From the NCBI GenBank assembly GCA_000230935.2, contig AGIQ01000006.1:1-64000 (forward strand): DNA of 64,000 nt, in the 5' to 3' direction. The DNA comes from Mycolicibacterium rhodesiae JS60 (lineage in GTDB: Bacteria > Actinomycetota > Actinomycetes > Mycobacteriales > Mycobacteriaceae). A program made the position numbers and the translations under genes. This document shows positions 24,310 through 33,643 of the stretch, piece by piece (position 1 is the stretch's first letter; every line of letters begins with the position of its first letter). Under the pieces are notes generated by a model that worked only from the letters and a program-made list of their open reading frames with translations, ran no database searches and was not told the DNA's origin.

Positions 24310-26592
24310 GTGACCCGTCTGTCCACACTGCTCGATGAAATCGACTCCGGCGCTGTGCTTCTGCCGGAGTTTCAGCGCGGATACGTCTGGAACCGTGATC
24401 AGGTCCGTGGCCTCATGCGCTCGCTCTATCGCGGTTATCCGGTCGGCGGCCTGCTGATGTGGGAGACCACGTCCGACGACATCACGGTGCGCGGCCAGAC
24501 GTCCGGAAGCGGAACCCGGCAACTGCTGTTGGACGGCCAGCAGCGCGTCACGTCGATGTACGGCGTCATCCGGGGCGCCCCTCCCCCGTTCTTCGAGGGC
24601 GACGCGACGGCCTTCACCGGGCTGTACTTCAACGTCGAACGCGAAGTCTTCGAGTTCTACGCCCCGACCAAGATGGCCGGCGACCCGACCTGGGTGAACG
24701 TGACCGACCTGTTCTGCAAGGGCCCATTCGAGTACCTGACCGCGTTCCCCGACGTGGAACGCGGGGTGCTCAACACCTACCTGGAGCGGCTGAACCGGAT
24801 CAAGGAGGTCGAGAACAGGGTCTTCAACCAGGAGAAGATCACCGGGGCCGGACGAACCGTCGACGAAGTGGTCGACATCTTCAACAAGGTCAACTCGGGT
24901 GGCACGAAACTCTCGAAAGGTGATCTGGCGCTAGCGAAGCTGTGCGCGGAATGGCCCGAAGCACGCAAGGAGCTCCGCGACAACCTCGAACGCTGGAACA
25001 AGGCCGGTTTCAAGTTCTCTCTGGAATGGCTGCTGCGCAACGCGACCGCGCTGGCCACCGGGCGTGCACTGTTCTCCTCACTGAGCGAGGTATCGGCAGC
25101 CGCCTTCGAGACGTCGTTGGGTCAGTCGATCAACCACATCGGAACATTCTTAGACGCCGCATCCGGGCGCCTCGGACTCGACCACGACCGGGTGCTCATG
25201 GGCCGATACGCAACGCCCGTCATCACCCGACTCCTACAACTCAACGGCGGAGGCTTCACCGACAGCGCCCACCGCGACAAGGTGCTGTACTGGTATGTCC
25301 ACTCCGCACTGTGGGGCCGGTTTAGTGGCTCCACCGAGACTGTCCTGCAACAGGATTACGAGGCCGTCGAACGCGGCGGCGTGGACGCCCTGATCGCGAC
25401 GCTGGAGCGGATCCGCGGCGGGCATCTCACCGTCGGCCCAGACGACTTCGCCGGCTCAACGCGCGGCGCCCGCTTCTACCCGCTGCTGTACCTCCTAACC
25501 CGCGTCGACGGCGCCCGCGACTTCGGCAGCGGTCTGGAACTGCGCGCCGAGCTGCTCGGCAAGCTGACATCGCTACAGGTGCACCACATCTTCCCGAAAG
25601 CCTTGCTGCGCAAGCACGGCGTCGACCGCAACGACATCAATGCGCTCGCCAATTTTTGCTTCCTCACCCAAGACACCAACATCAAGATCGGGATGCGCGA
25701 TCCCGCCGAGTACCTCGCCGAGATCCAGGCCAAGCATCCCGGCGTACTCGAATCACAATGGATTCCCACCGACCCCGCCCTGTGGACCGTCGACCGCTAC
25801 CTCGACTTCCTCGCCGCCCGCCGCCAGCTGCTGGCTGCGTCGGCCCAATCCTTCCTCGCCAGCCTGCGCAACTCCGATGGGCAACACGACGAACAGCGAC
25901 TCGAACCACTGCAGGTCGCGCCCGAGGTCACCGACGACCCGAGGTCGACACAGGTGCGCGCATTGATCGACGAACTCGAAAGCCGCGGATTTGCCACCCC
26001 CGTCATTGACACCGAGATCGCCGACCCAGTCAGCGGTGCGGAACTCGCCGTCGCGGAAGCGTTCTGGCCCGACGGTCTACAACACGGCGTCGGCGCGCCC
26101 GTCGTGCTCGAACTCGACGCCGAAGACGCAGACTTGCCGCGCCTGGAGGAACTCGGCTACCAAGTCTTCACCTCCGTCGACGCACTGCGCGGGTTCGTGG
26201 AACATGAGAGCGCCCAAGCCGCCGGCGAGTCATCCGCCGAGGAGTCCGCAGACGTGGCAAGCGACGTTCCAGTCGACAGTGACGTAGACCGCGAATTCGC
26301 CCGGCGCATGGTGGACACCTACCGACGAGCACTCTCCGAGGCCGACTACAACGCCACCTACCTGCGCGGAATGCTGGCTCAATTGGGCCCGCTCGAAACA
26401 GCGCGCAAACTGCTGGCGGCGCCGGCCGTATCGGACGGCTTCGCCGCACTGTGGGAACGGGGGCGGATGGACCTGACCGTTGAGGCGGTCGTCGTCGACC
26501 CCGCGTTCTCAGAGTTGTTCAGCGAGGACGAGATTCAGGCCGCCCGGCGAAGGTTGGAGCAGTTCGGATACATGCCGAAGGAGACGTCATAG
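24310..26592 (+). CDS. DUF262/HNH protein, GmrSD-like
   Basis: A 760-residue protein from the GTG at 24310 (GGGAG upstream). The DUF262 (ParB-like) core shows LPEFQRGYVW (18-27), a GYPVGGLLMW segment, LLDGQQR (73-79) and FNKVNSGGTKLSKGDL. An HNH-type segment follows near residue 421: HHIFPK, then NALANFCFLTQDTNIKIG. GmrSD-type proteins use DUF262 for NTP-dependent recognition of modified phage DNA and DUF1524 HNH for cleavage. The C-terminal 250 residues add two more parts. One has GAELAVAEAFWPDG and PVVLELDAEDADLP; the other is a helical end with ETARKLLAAPAVSDGFAALWERGRMD shared by other restriction-associated proteins. In this operon it could cut foreign modified DNA. Confidence 0.8.
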   Translation: MTRLSTLLDEIDSGAVLLPEFQRGYVWNRDQVRGLMRSLYRGYPVGGLLMWETTSDDITVRGQTSGSGTRQLLLDGQQRVTSMYGVIRGAPPPFFEGDATAFTGLYFNVEREVFEFYAPTKMAGDPTWVNVTDLFCKGPFEYLTAFPDVERGVLNTYLERLNRIKEVENRVFNQEKITGAGRTVDEVVDIFNKVNSGGTKLSKGDLALAKLCAEWPEARKELRDNLERWNKAGFKFSLEWLLRNATALATGRALFSSLSEVSAAAFETSLGQSINHIGTFLDAASGRLGLDHDRVLMGRYATPVITRLLQLNGGGFTDSAHRDKVLYWYVHSALWGRFSGSTETVLQQDYEAVERGGVDALIATLERIRGGHLTVGPDDFAGSTRGARFYPLLYLLTRVDGARDFGSGLELRAELLGKLTSLQVHHIFPKALLRKHGVDRNDINALANFCFLTQDTNIKIGMRDPAEYLAEIQAKHPGVLESQWIPTDPALWTVDRYLDFLAARRQLLAASAQSFLASLRNSDGQHDEQRLEPLQVAPEVTDDPRSTQVRALIDELESRGFATPVIDTEIADPVSGAELAVAEAFWPDGLQHGVGAPVVLELDAEDADLPRLEELGYQVFTSVDALRGFVEHESAQAAGESSAEESADVASDVPVDSDVDREFARRMVDTYRRALSEADYNATYLRGMLAQLGPLETARKLLAAPAVSDGFAALWERGRMDLTVEAVVVDPAFSELFSEDEIQAARRRLEQFGYMPKETS

Positions 26593-27653
26593 TGGGGCTG
26601 TCGGAATACGAACAGCAGCAACTCGTCAAGGTCAACGAGCACAAGGAGCGCGTACTCGGCCGGTCGCCGCGGCACTTCGTTCCAGCCACCGTCAAGGAGA
26701 AAGGCGGTGAATGGCTGGGCAAGATGAGCAAAGTACCCGGCGTCGACAGGGCGAAGGAAGCTGGCGCCGGAGTCCTCGGTGCGGCTGCCGCTGGCGCCGG
26801 GAAATTCATGATGCGCACGGGACAGTTGACGACGTCCCACAAGCGAGTGATCCGGGCCTACGCCAAGAAGGGCCACACGGTAGAACATCTCGACGACATC
26901 GGGCGTCTCGACCTGCGGGCCGTCGATGGGGTCGCCTCGTTCGCGCGCTTGCATTACGCGTACTCGCTGGGTGCGGCGGCAGAAGGCGCCGCGGCCGGGT
27001 TTGCAGTGACCGGGGGCCAGATATTGGCTGGCGGCGGGGCGGTGGCGGGCGCCGGAGCCGCTGCAGCACCGGGGCTGGGATTGATCGCCGGTGCAATGGG
27101 AGTCGACGCTGCATCACTTCTCACTGCCTGCAGTCGCGTGGTCGCACACGACGCCCTCTACTACGGCTACGACCCCCGAGATCCCGCCGAGGAGGTCTTC
27201 ATGATGCAGATCATCGGCCTCGGCCTGGCCACCACTGCGTCGGCGAAAGTGGTTGCTTATCAACAGCTTGCGATCCTGACCAGAAGCCTGGCGACGAATA
27301 TGGTCTGGCGGCAGTTGAACCAACAGACTCTCGTCAAGGTGGCACAAAAGTTCGCGACTCAGTTCGGCCAGAACCTCACGAAGAAGAAGCTGGGCCAGTT
27401 CGTTCCGATCGCCGGGATCGGCATTGGGGCAGCCATGAACCTCAAGATGGTCTACGACATCGCCGATGCGGCCTACTGGGCTTACCGCGAGCGTTTCCTG
27501 TACGAGAAGAGCGGGGATATCGCGCCGATCATCATCGACGTCGACGTCATCGATGAGGACGCCACAGAGGATGCGGAACAGCCGATCGACGTCATTGACA
27601 TCCTGAAGTCTGAAGGCATCAACGTCGAAGGCGATGACGAGCGGGACGGTTAA
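26592..27653 (+). CDS. EcsC-family protein
   Basis: A 353-residue protein from a GTG whose first base is the last base of the preceding stop (TAGTG). After a basic N-terminus it has glycine/alanine-rich hydrophobic stretches (LGAAAAGAGKFMM; GGQILAGGGAVAGAGAAAAPGLGLIAGAMG) and the helical core typical of EcsC-family proteins (YYGYDPRDPAEEVFMMQIIGLG; KKLGQFVPIAGIGIGAAMN). An acidic tail follows. EcsC proteins are membrane-associated and poorly understood. As the last gene of a defence operon it is a candidate effector or membrane anchor. Confidence 0.75.
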   Translation: MGLSEYEQQQLVKVNEHKERVLGRSPRHFVPATVKEKGGEWLGKMSKVPGVDRAKEAGAGVLGAAAAGAGKFMMRTGQLTTSHKRVIRAYAKKGHTVEHLDDIGRLDLRAVDGVASFARLHYAYSLGAAAEGAAAGFAVTGGQILAGGGAVAGAGAAAAPGLGLIAGAMGVDAASLLTACSRVVAHDALYYGYDPRDPAEEVFMMQIIGLGLATTASAKVVAYQQLAILTRSLATNMVWRQLNQQTLVKVAQKFATQFGQNLTKKKLGQFVPIAGIGIGAAMNLKMVYDIADAAYWAYRERFLYEKSGDIAPIIIDVDVIDEDATEDAEQPIDVIDILKSEGINVEGDDERDG

Positions 27654-27789
27654 GTCGATGATGATGACACAGGCGGGATGAGCCGGCCCGATCGGGACGA
27701 CACGCGCTGTCACTGTTCCACGGAGACGGGAACCGGAACCGGAACCCCGACGGCCGCGGGCCGTATGACCTGCGCCGGGCATTGGTCGA

Positions 27790-28875
27790 TCAGAAGATGC
27801 GTTTGACGATTGCCGTGCTGGGAACGGAGCCGATGCGCACCACGTCACCGGTCTCGGGTGCGTGCACGACTTTGCCTGCGCCCAGCGCGATTTGGACGTG
27901 CTCTGGCCCACGTCCGCTGAAATTGGAGAACACGAGGTCGCCGGGTTGGGCGTCGGCGGGGTTGATGCGGGTCCCGAGTCTGATGAGGTCGTAGGTGGTG
28001 CGGGGAAGCTGCTCGCCGGTGGACTGGGCGGTCGCCCACTGCACCAATCCCGAGCAATCGAAACCGCCCTTGGTGGGCCCGCCGGGACCGCCACCGCCCC
28101 AGACATAGGGAATGCCCAGCGCCGTCAGAGCTTTCTGCGCCATCCTGCGGCCGGCTTCGGTTCCCCCGACACCGACGGGCAGGGTGCGCGAATCGCCCGC
28201 CAGGGCGCTCGTGCCCGACCCGTTGCCGCCGCTCGACGAGGACGGACTCAACGCCGACGCGAGGCTCGACGCCGGCGAGGACAGCGCACTCAGCGGCGAC
28301 CCGCCTCCACCTCCACCCCCGCTGCCCATCCCGGAGCCGCCGCCCATCCCGCCGCCCGGACTTCCGCCAGCGCCTCCCGCGCCCATCGCGGCCTTGGCCT
28401 GCTCGTAATAGCGCTGAGCGAGCTTGTCGACCAGAACGCGACGCAGCTCGGCAGCCGGCGTCTGTGCCCGCACGGAGGACGCGCCCTCCCCGACGGCATC
28501 CACCTTGGATTGCAGCACCGCCAGCTGCCCCATCGGAGTCCCTTCCACCGGCGCCAGTTGGTCGCGGCGATCGGAGTAGGTGCTCTGCGTCGCGTCGATC
28601 TGGTCACGGCCGCCGAGGACGTTGGTCGCCGACTCGTCGACGACAGGAGCCAGCGACGGGTCGATTTTGCCGAGTTCGGCGCTGATCTCGGCTTGGCTCT
28701 TGCGCTCGGCGATCAGACGGTCGATGACACCACCGAGGCCGTTGGGCAGCTGCTGCAAGCGCTGCTCGATGTCGCGGGGAACACTCGACGGCAGCGGAGC
28801 CGTGACGGGCGTTCCCTCGCCCAGCAGCCCCCGCAGCTGGTCCAGAATCGAGGTGACGTCGTCGCGAGTCGTCAC
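27790..28875 (-). CDS. NlpC/P60-family cell-wall hydrolase
   Basis: A 361-residue protein from the GTG at 28875, preceded by GAGGG. Residues 1-130 are helical (DVTSILDQLRGLLGEG; GGVIDRLIAERKSQAEISAELG). A glycine-rich linker with runs such as GGGMGGGSGMGSGG spans about 175-210. The C-terminal domain is NlpC/P60: ALTALGIPYVWGGGG, catalytic cysteine in FDCSGLVQWA, LPRTTYDL, QPGDLVFS, and histidine in HVQIALG. It would cleave peptidoglycan stem peptides. No signal peptide is seen, so export may use another route such as type VII secretion. Its upstream partner is unclear; it faces the end of the defence operon tail to tail. Confidence 0.85.
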   Translation of the reverse strand: MTTRDDVTSILDQLRGLLGEGTPVTAPLPSSVPRDIEQRLQQLPNGLGGVIDRLIAERKSQAEISAELGKIDPSLAPVVDESATNVLGGRDQIDATQSTYSDRRDQLAPVEGTPMGQLAVLQSKVDAVGEGASSVRAQTPAAELRRVLVDKLAQRYYEQAKAAMGAGGAGGSPGGGMGGGSGMGSGGGGGGGSPLSALSSPASSLASALSPSSSSGGNGSGTSALAGDSRTLPVGVGGTEAGRRMAQKALTALGIPYVWGGGGPGGPTKGGFDCSGLVQWATAQSTGEQLPRTTYDLIRLGTRINPADAQPGDLVFSNFSGRGPEHVQIALGAGKVVHAPETGDVVRIGSVPSTAIVKRIF

Positions 28876-29174
28876 CGATGACCCTCGCCCATTCGGACGC
28901 AGCGGCCACCCAACGTCGTCCGCATTCGCATACGCCTCGCCATCGCCGCCCAGTCCTCCTCGCCAGCTTCTCAATATTCCCACGCGCGGGGACAGATCGC
29001 CCCCATCGCACTTCACAGCTTCGCAATGTCGTGTTCCGAAACGCACTACTACTCGACGGCTGGCCGCTTCGTCGATCGACCCGAAAACCTCGGCACTCGT
29101 CTTGCCGAGGCGTCGGCCCCAAAGAATTCGTGTCACAAGCCCCGGCGACAGCCGATTACACTCATACCCTGCAC

Positions 29175-30926
29175 ATGAGTAACCAGTGGTCGGCCCGGCT
29201 GGATACATCGCCAGATATGGCTGACATCCCGATCGGAGACCTTGTAGAAGGCCTGCGCGACGTCGCCGAATTGGCGATCCCGTACGAACTGCTGCCACGC
29301 CGCACCAAGACGGTCTACAGCGCACAGATCGTCCACTGGGCGGATCTGGCAACCGAGACGGTCGGGACCTTGCTAGAACGCCCCAGGACCGGCATCGCCA
29401 CCGTGCGTGCGATGGTGAGCGCCGCCGAAGACGCCGTCGCGCGGGCACACTCCATCGCCGCCGACGATCCCGTCGACGCCACCACAGCCGTAACGCGGAT
29501 TCTCGACCGTCTGAGTGACCGCGACCGCACAGTCCTGCAGGCATTGACCTTCGCCCTGCAGCCCGAACCGCGGCGGCCGTTGGCGGACAGCTTGGGCGTC
29601 CACACCGTGTGGCTGACGCGCAACCTCCCCCGCATCGAGGCACGCTTCAACGAATTGCTGGCCGACCCCGCGCACCACAACGTCCTCGACTACGCCAAAC
29701 ATCTCGGCGAACGTCTCGGCCCCCTCATCCCCCGGCAGCGCGCGGAGTCAGCGCTGCGCGACTTGCGCCTGGACTTGAGCACCCCGGCCGGCCTAGCTCT
29801 GCTCTATGTCTCCGGCCCATACGCGCGGCACGACGACGACTGGCTGCAAAACACGGCCACCGACGGCGTCAATGCCGCCGCCGCCGCGATCGACGACACA
29901 TTCACCCGCGACGGCGCCCCGACCACCACGGCGCTGACCGACGCGCTCACCGACCTGGGCATGCCCTATGACATCGCGATCGCCTACCTGCAGGCCATGA
30001 CCGACGTCCGACGCTCAGGCACCACATGGGTGCGGTGGGGCCCATCGGTCGCCGACAAAGTCGAGGCCGTCCTGCATCTGCACGCCCAGCCCGCCACAGC
30101 CGAGACGATCGCTGCGGCCATCGCCGAGGACCAACCCGAGCGGGCCGTGCGCGACGTCCTCTACGGGGATCTGCGGTTCACCCGAACGACGCGCCGGCTG
30201 TGGGCACTTCGAGCCTGGGGCCTCGACGAGTACGCCGGCATCTTCGGCGAGCTCGGAGCGCGCATCGACGCCGTGGGAGGCCGCATCGCCATCCGTGACG
30301 TCATCGCCGATCTTCAGGCAGCGTTCCCAGACATCTCGGAAAGCTCGGTGCGGTCATACATCAGCACGCTGGCATTCGTTACCGAGACCGGCACCGTTCG
30401 CCGGCGCACCGAAGCCGACGGCTGGCCAGCTCCCCCGCCCTTTCACACCGCCCGCGGCGCATTCCAAAGCCGCCGCCACGAGCTGCGCCTAGCCCTACCG
30501 GTCACCACCGATCTATTGCGCGGATCCGGTCAGCACACCGTCTCCGCCGTCGCCGCAGCCCTGGACATGACCCCCGCGAGCCGTCGAGTGTTCACCAGCC
30601 CATGCGGCGACGTCACGGTCACCTGGCAAATCAATCAGCCCGTCGGCCCCGCCATCAGTTCACTGCGGGCGCTGGCCGCTCACGGCGGCGCCGTCCTTGG
30701 CGACACTCTGCTGCTGGCCTTCGACACCGCAGCCGACGCGCTCACCGTCACGCGCATCGCCGCCGACGAACACCCGGTGCGCCGGTTGACACTCCTCCTC
30801 GGTCGGCCAGTACGCGATCCGCGCGCCGCACTGGCCCGTGCGTTGGAGTGTGCGCGCGAGGACGTGCCTGACGTCTTGCGCCGGCGAGATGACCGCGATC
30901 TGCTCGAACTCATCGGCCACACGTGA
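29175..30926 (+). CDS. DNA-binding protein with alpha-CTD-like and sigma-region-4-like domains
   Basis: A 583-residue protein from the ATG at 29175; an alternative ATG is 42 nt downstream. Residues 15-85 resemble the helix-hairpin-helix of the RNA polymerase alpha C-terminal domain: ELLPRRTKTVY, IVHWADLATETVGTLLERPRTGIATVRAM. Residues 95-155 resemble sigma region 4 (ILDRLSDRDRTVLQALTFAL; RRPLADSLGVHTVWLTRNLPRI). The rest has repeated winged-helix-like segments (ETIAAAIAEDQPERAVRDVLY; IRDVIADLQAAFPDISESSVRSYI). It is probably a transcription regulator or nucleic-acid-binding scaffold. A TACACT -10 lies at 29157-29162, 12 nt before the start. It is convergent with the DUF3846 gene. Confidence 0.65.
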   Translation: MSNQWSARLDTSPDMADIPIGDLVEGLRDVAELAIPYELLPRRTKTVYSAQIVHWADLATETVGTLLERPRTGIATVRAMVSAAEDAVARAHSIAADDPVDATTAVTRILDRLSDRDRTVLQALTFALQPEPRRPLADSLGVHTVWLTRNLPRIEARFNELLADPAHHNVLDYAKHLGERLGPLIPRQRAESALRDLRLDLSTPAGLALLYVSGPYARHDDDWLQNTATDGVNAAAAAIDDTFTRDGAPTTTALTDALTDLGMPYDIAIAYLQAMTDVRRSGTTWVRWGPSVADKVEAVLHLHAQPATAETIAAAIAEDQPERAVRDVLYGDLRFTRTTRRLWALRAWGLDEYAGIFGELGARIDAVGGRIAIRDVIADLQAAFPDISESSVRSYISTLAFVTETGTVRRRTEADGWPAPPPFHTARGAFQSRRHELRLALPVTTDLLRGSGQHTVSAVAAALDMTPASRRVFTSPCGDVTVTWQINQPVGPAISSLRALAAHGGAVLGDTLLLAFDTAADALTVTRIAADEHPVRRLTLLLGRPVRDPRAALARALECAREDVPDVLRRRDDRDLLELIGHT

Positions 30927-30981
30927 TCACCGGCCGGGTGCAGGTCGCGCCGGCGCCGACCCGCCCCGTCCCGCCGGAGGT

Positions 30982-31491
30982 TTACTGGCTTCGCGCAGCG
31001 GCCGTGACAGCGGCGATGACGCGGTGTCGCAAGGCCTCCAGGTGGCGCGGGTTGGCGGCCAGGTGCTCGGCCTTCTCACGCAGCGTGCGGAGTTGTTCGT
31101 CGTTCAAGCCGACGGTGCGTTCGCCGTCGCGGCTGGTGAAGAGGACCGCGCCGAAGTAGGGCTGGTAGACGGGTCGGTGATCGGCGATCAGGAGGGTGGC
31201 CAGCGGGTTGAGCGCGGCGTTGACCTCGTCGACGTCGCCGAAATCGGCGATGCCTTCGTCGTCGATCCACATGTCGATCTCGTCGGTGACCTCAACGACA
31301 TCGCACATGCGGCAACCGAGGTGCTTGCGGATCGCTCCGGCGAAGCGGCCGTTTTGGTCTTGCGCGAGATCGGCGGTGTCGAATGTTCCGTCGACGTCGA
31401 CGAGCAGGCCGTGGTGGACGGTCGTGGTCGACTCGCCGGCATGCTTGTGCGCATCGCCTGCGGTGGGTGCAGTGTTGGTGACAGTAGCCAC
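30982..31491 (-). CDS. DUF3846-family protein
   Basis: A 169-residue protein from the GTG at 31491, behind AAGGAG. The core fits DUF3846: GLLVDVDGTF near the start, CRMCDVVEVTDEIDMWIDDEG, NPLATLLIAD, QPYFGAVLFTS and LNDEQLRTLRE. Such proteins are common on actinobacterial plasmids and phages and their function is unknown. It is preceded by one of the best copies of the shared promoter-leader element. A paralogue lies at 54685-55026, in the operon behind another copy. Confidence 0.8.
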   Translation of the reverse strand: MATVTNTAPTAGDAHKHAGESTTTVHHGLLVDVDGTFDTADLAQDQNGRFAGAIRKHLGCRMCDVVEVTDEIDMWIDDEGIADFGDVDEVNAALNPLATLLIADHRPVYQPYFGAVLFTSRDGERTVGLNDEQLRTLREKAEHLAANPRHLEALRHRVIAAVTAAARSQ

Positions 31492-31581
31492 GTGAATCTC
31501 CTTATGAGAGTTGGTGACTGGGCTCGCGCGCCTCAGCCGTGGTGTTTGTTGCGTGCTGATCGTATCTCCGGTGACCGACAA
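31492..31581 (-). promoter_or_regulatory. shared promoter and hairpin leader, copy 3
   Basis: Box TTGTCGG (31575-31581), 10 nt, -10 TACGAT (31559-31564). The hairpin (31518-31536) pairs CTGaGGC with GCCCAG around a CGCG-containing loop. It is followed by GTCACCAAC and AAGGAG. Confidence 0.75.
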
Positions 31582-31783
31582 GTTCCCTCGCTGTTGTGGC
31601 GAGCCGAACGCCCGGCCCTGCTCATTCGGTACACGCGGGCAGTGGGCGATTCCGCCGCTGCCCAACGTCGGGGCTGCGCTACTCGTCGGAGTGACTTGCG
31701 TGTGATGCGATGCTGTCGGTGTGCGCGAGGCCAGGTTCCCCTGCAACGCGTCTGGCGGCGCGACCAGCTGGGAGGAGTAGACG

Positions 31784-32524
31784 GTGCGGGCGTCCTTCGT
31801 TGCCATGGTCCTGGTCGTCGTGCTGGCTGGCTGCAGCACTACCACCTCGGATGACGCCGACCGACGAGGTTCCGGCGCTGGCGGCTCGACTGCTGGTACG
31901 CCGTCATCCAGTGGCGAGGTGCCGTCACCGCCTGTTCTTGTTACTGCACCAACCGCCCAGGATGCGCTGCTCAAGTCCGCGGAACTGGCGCAGATCGCGG
32001 GCGATACGGACATGCGCCCGTTGAAGGACTACACGCGTCCGTCGGAGAGCTCTCAGGGCGTCGAGCCGGGCAGCTGCGCACCGCGCCTTGTCTTCAACGA
32101 AGCCGTTGCAGCGGCGAAGTATCAGTCGGTCAGCGGGAACAACAGCAAGGGCGCGCGGGGTCAGGCGGTCGCTCAGCTCATCACGGTGTTCGTTGATCGA
32201 GCACAGCCTGGGGCGGTGGTCGCCGCCTTGTCCCGCATGTTCGGATACTGCCCTGCGGGACAGCCCTTCTCGACGACAGTCGGCGACATCACCCAGCGTT
32301 GGATGCCCACCGCAGTCACCAACGAGGGCATGGACCGATGGGGGACCACCGCGACCCGGGCCGGCGCTGGCGCTGATCGCCAGGACGCATCGAGCCGGCA
32401 TTGCTATCACGTCGCCTTGGCGCGAGCCAACGTCACCGTGGAGTCGGTCGTCTGCGGCGATGGTGACTCAGCGAGTAAGGCCAACGCGGTCGTCGACCAG
32501 ATCGCCTCGAAACTGCCCAGCTGA
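31784..32524 (+). CDS. lipoprotein with PknH-type sensor domain
   Basis: A 246-residue protein from the GTG at 31784, behind GGAGGAG. A lipoprotein signal peptide (residues 1-17) ends at lipobox LAGC. A serine/threonine/glycine-rich linker follows. The domain from about residue 55 (APTAQDALLKSAELAQIAGDTDMRPL; GSCAPRLVFNEAVAAAKYQ; cysteines in FGYCPAG, RHCYHVALA and VVCGDGD) matches the extracellular sensor domain found in mycobacterial PknH and many mycobacterial lipoproteins. It would be anchored on the outer face of the membrane. It lies tail to tail with the FHA gene (6 bp). Confidence 0.8.
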   Translation: MRASFVAMVLVVVLAGCSTTTSDDADRRGSGAGGSTAGTPSSSGEVPSPPVLVTAPTAQDALLKSAELAQIAGDTDMRPLKDYTRPSESSQGVEPGSCAPRLVFNEAVAAAKYQSVSGNNSKGARGQAVAQLITVFVDRAQPGAVVAALSRMFGYCPAGQPFSTTVGDITQRWMPTAVTNEGMDRWGTTATRAGAGADRQDASSRHCYHVALARANVTVESVVCGDGDSASKANAVVDQIASKLPS

Positions 32525-32530
32525 GCGGGC

Positions 32531-33643
32531 TCACGGATTGAGTAGCTGCTCGACCAGGGCCTCCAGCGACTCTTTGACCCCATCGGGTATCGGCTGGCCG
32601 GCTTCGGCGTCGACGATGAAGCGCGCCTCGATGCCGGCGGCTGCGGCCGTCTCCTCGACGGTCAGCTCGGCGAGGTGGCGCGCCGCGTACAGCCGTTGGC
32701 TCAGCGGGGCACCCGGGGCACGCGCGGCGCGCACGACGAGGTGGTTGTGGGTGCGTCGGACGTCTCCGAGAAGCAGGGCCATGCCCGAACCCTTGGTAGT
32801 GCGCACGGTCTCGGTCGCCGTGGTCTGGACGCCGTGAAGCTCCTCGAGCAGCGCGCCGGCCTGACTGGCGAACGAGGACGCATCGGGGGGCGGCAGTGTG
32901 TCGATGCGTGCTTTGATCCCTCGCAGGGCGAGTTCGAGGGCTTGCACGAGGACCGTGACGCGCACGGTGTCGGACAGGGCGTCGGTCGTCTTTTCGGTGC
33001 GGTCGTTGGCGTACCGCAGGCGCGCCAAGTGGTCAGGTTCCCAGTTGAGTGCCTTCTCCAGCTTGGCCCGCGTGCTCTGGCGGGGCCAGCGTCTGCCTCG
33101 TTCGAAGGCGACGAGGTTGCTCTGGCCGATGACGCCGTCGTCCTTGAGTTTTCGCTGGGAGAAGCCCAGTTCCTCGCGGCGTCTCACGACTGCGGCGCCG
33201 GCGGCTGCGATGCCGGGGTCGACCTCCTCGGAGGTTCCTTCCTCGGACCCGCCGTCGTCGGTGGTGTCGTCGAGGTCGACGTCGTCGAGTGAGGTGTCGG
33301 CACGCTCGGTTGGTCTGGCGGATGCGGGGGTCAAGGTGAAGGTCACCGGTATCCCTTCGGTGTCGCCGACGTGCACGGTGAGTCCGTCGGTGATCGGAAC
33401 ATGGTCGATGGGTCGGCCGTCGAGGTAGGTGCCGTTGGTGCTGCGGGCGTCGGTAACTGTCCAGCCGAGGTCGGTGGCCTCGATCTGCAGATGTGTACGC
33501 GATACACGCTGGTCGGCGATGCGGATGTGCGCGGGCAGCTCGCGGCCGATGACGATCGGTGCGTCCCGGGGTTGCACGGTGTGGGGTGCGGATCCAGCGC
33601 AGGTGATGGTGAGGTCGGGTGGCGACCCATGGGAGTCAGACAC
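32531..33643 (-). CDS. FHA domain protein with XRE-type helix-turn-helix
   Basis: A 370-residue protein. Residues 25-85 form a forkhead-associated domain (PIVIGRELPAHIRI, RVSRTHLQI, DARSTNGTYLDG), which binds phosphothreonine. An acidic linker (about 110-140) leads to an XRE-like helix-turn-helix around 145-205 (RRREELGFSQRKLKDDGVIGQSNLVAFERGR). The remainder is helical. The pairing suggests a DNA-binding regulator switched by Ser/Thr phosphorylation. The natural partner is the membrane kinase at 34425-36521. It starts at the GTG at 33643 behind GGAAAG. Confidence 0.85.
   Translation of the reverse strand: MSDSHGSPPDLTITCAGSAPHTVQPRDAPIVIGRELPAHIRIADQRVSRTHLQIEATDLGWTVTDARSTNGTYLDGRPIDHVPITDGLTVHVGDTEGIPVTFTLTPASARPTERADTSLDDVDLDDTTDDGGSEEGTSEEVDPGIAAAGAAVVRRREELGFSQRKLKDDGVIGQSNLVAFERGRRWPRQSTRAKLEKALNWEPDHLARLRYANDRTEKTTDALSDTVRVTVLVQALELALRGIKARIDTLPPPDASSFASQAGALLEELHGVQTTATETVRTTKGSGMALLLGDVRRTHNHLVVRAARAPGAPLSQRLYAARHLAELTVEETAAAAGIEARFIVDAEAGQPIPDGVKESLEALVEQLLNP

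Noticed and set aside
27735-27760. GGAACC triplicate downstream of the EcsC gene
   Set aside because: Three six-base units in an intergenic stretch, without dyad or conservation elsewhere in the window.
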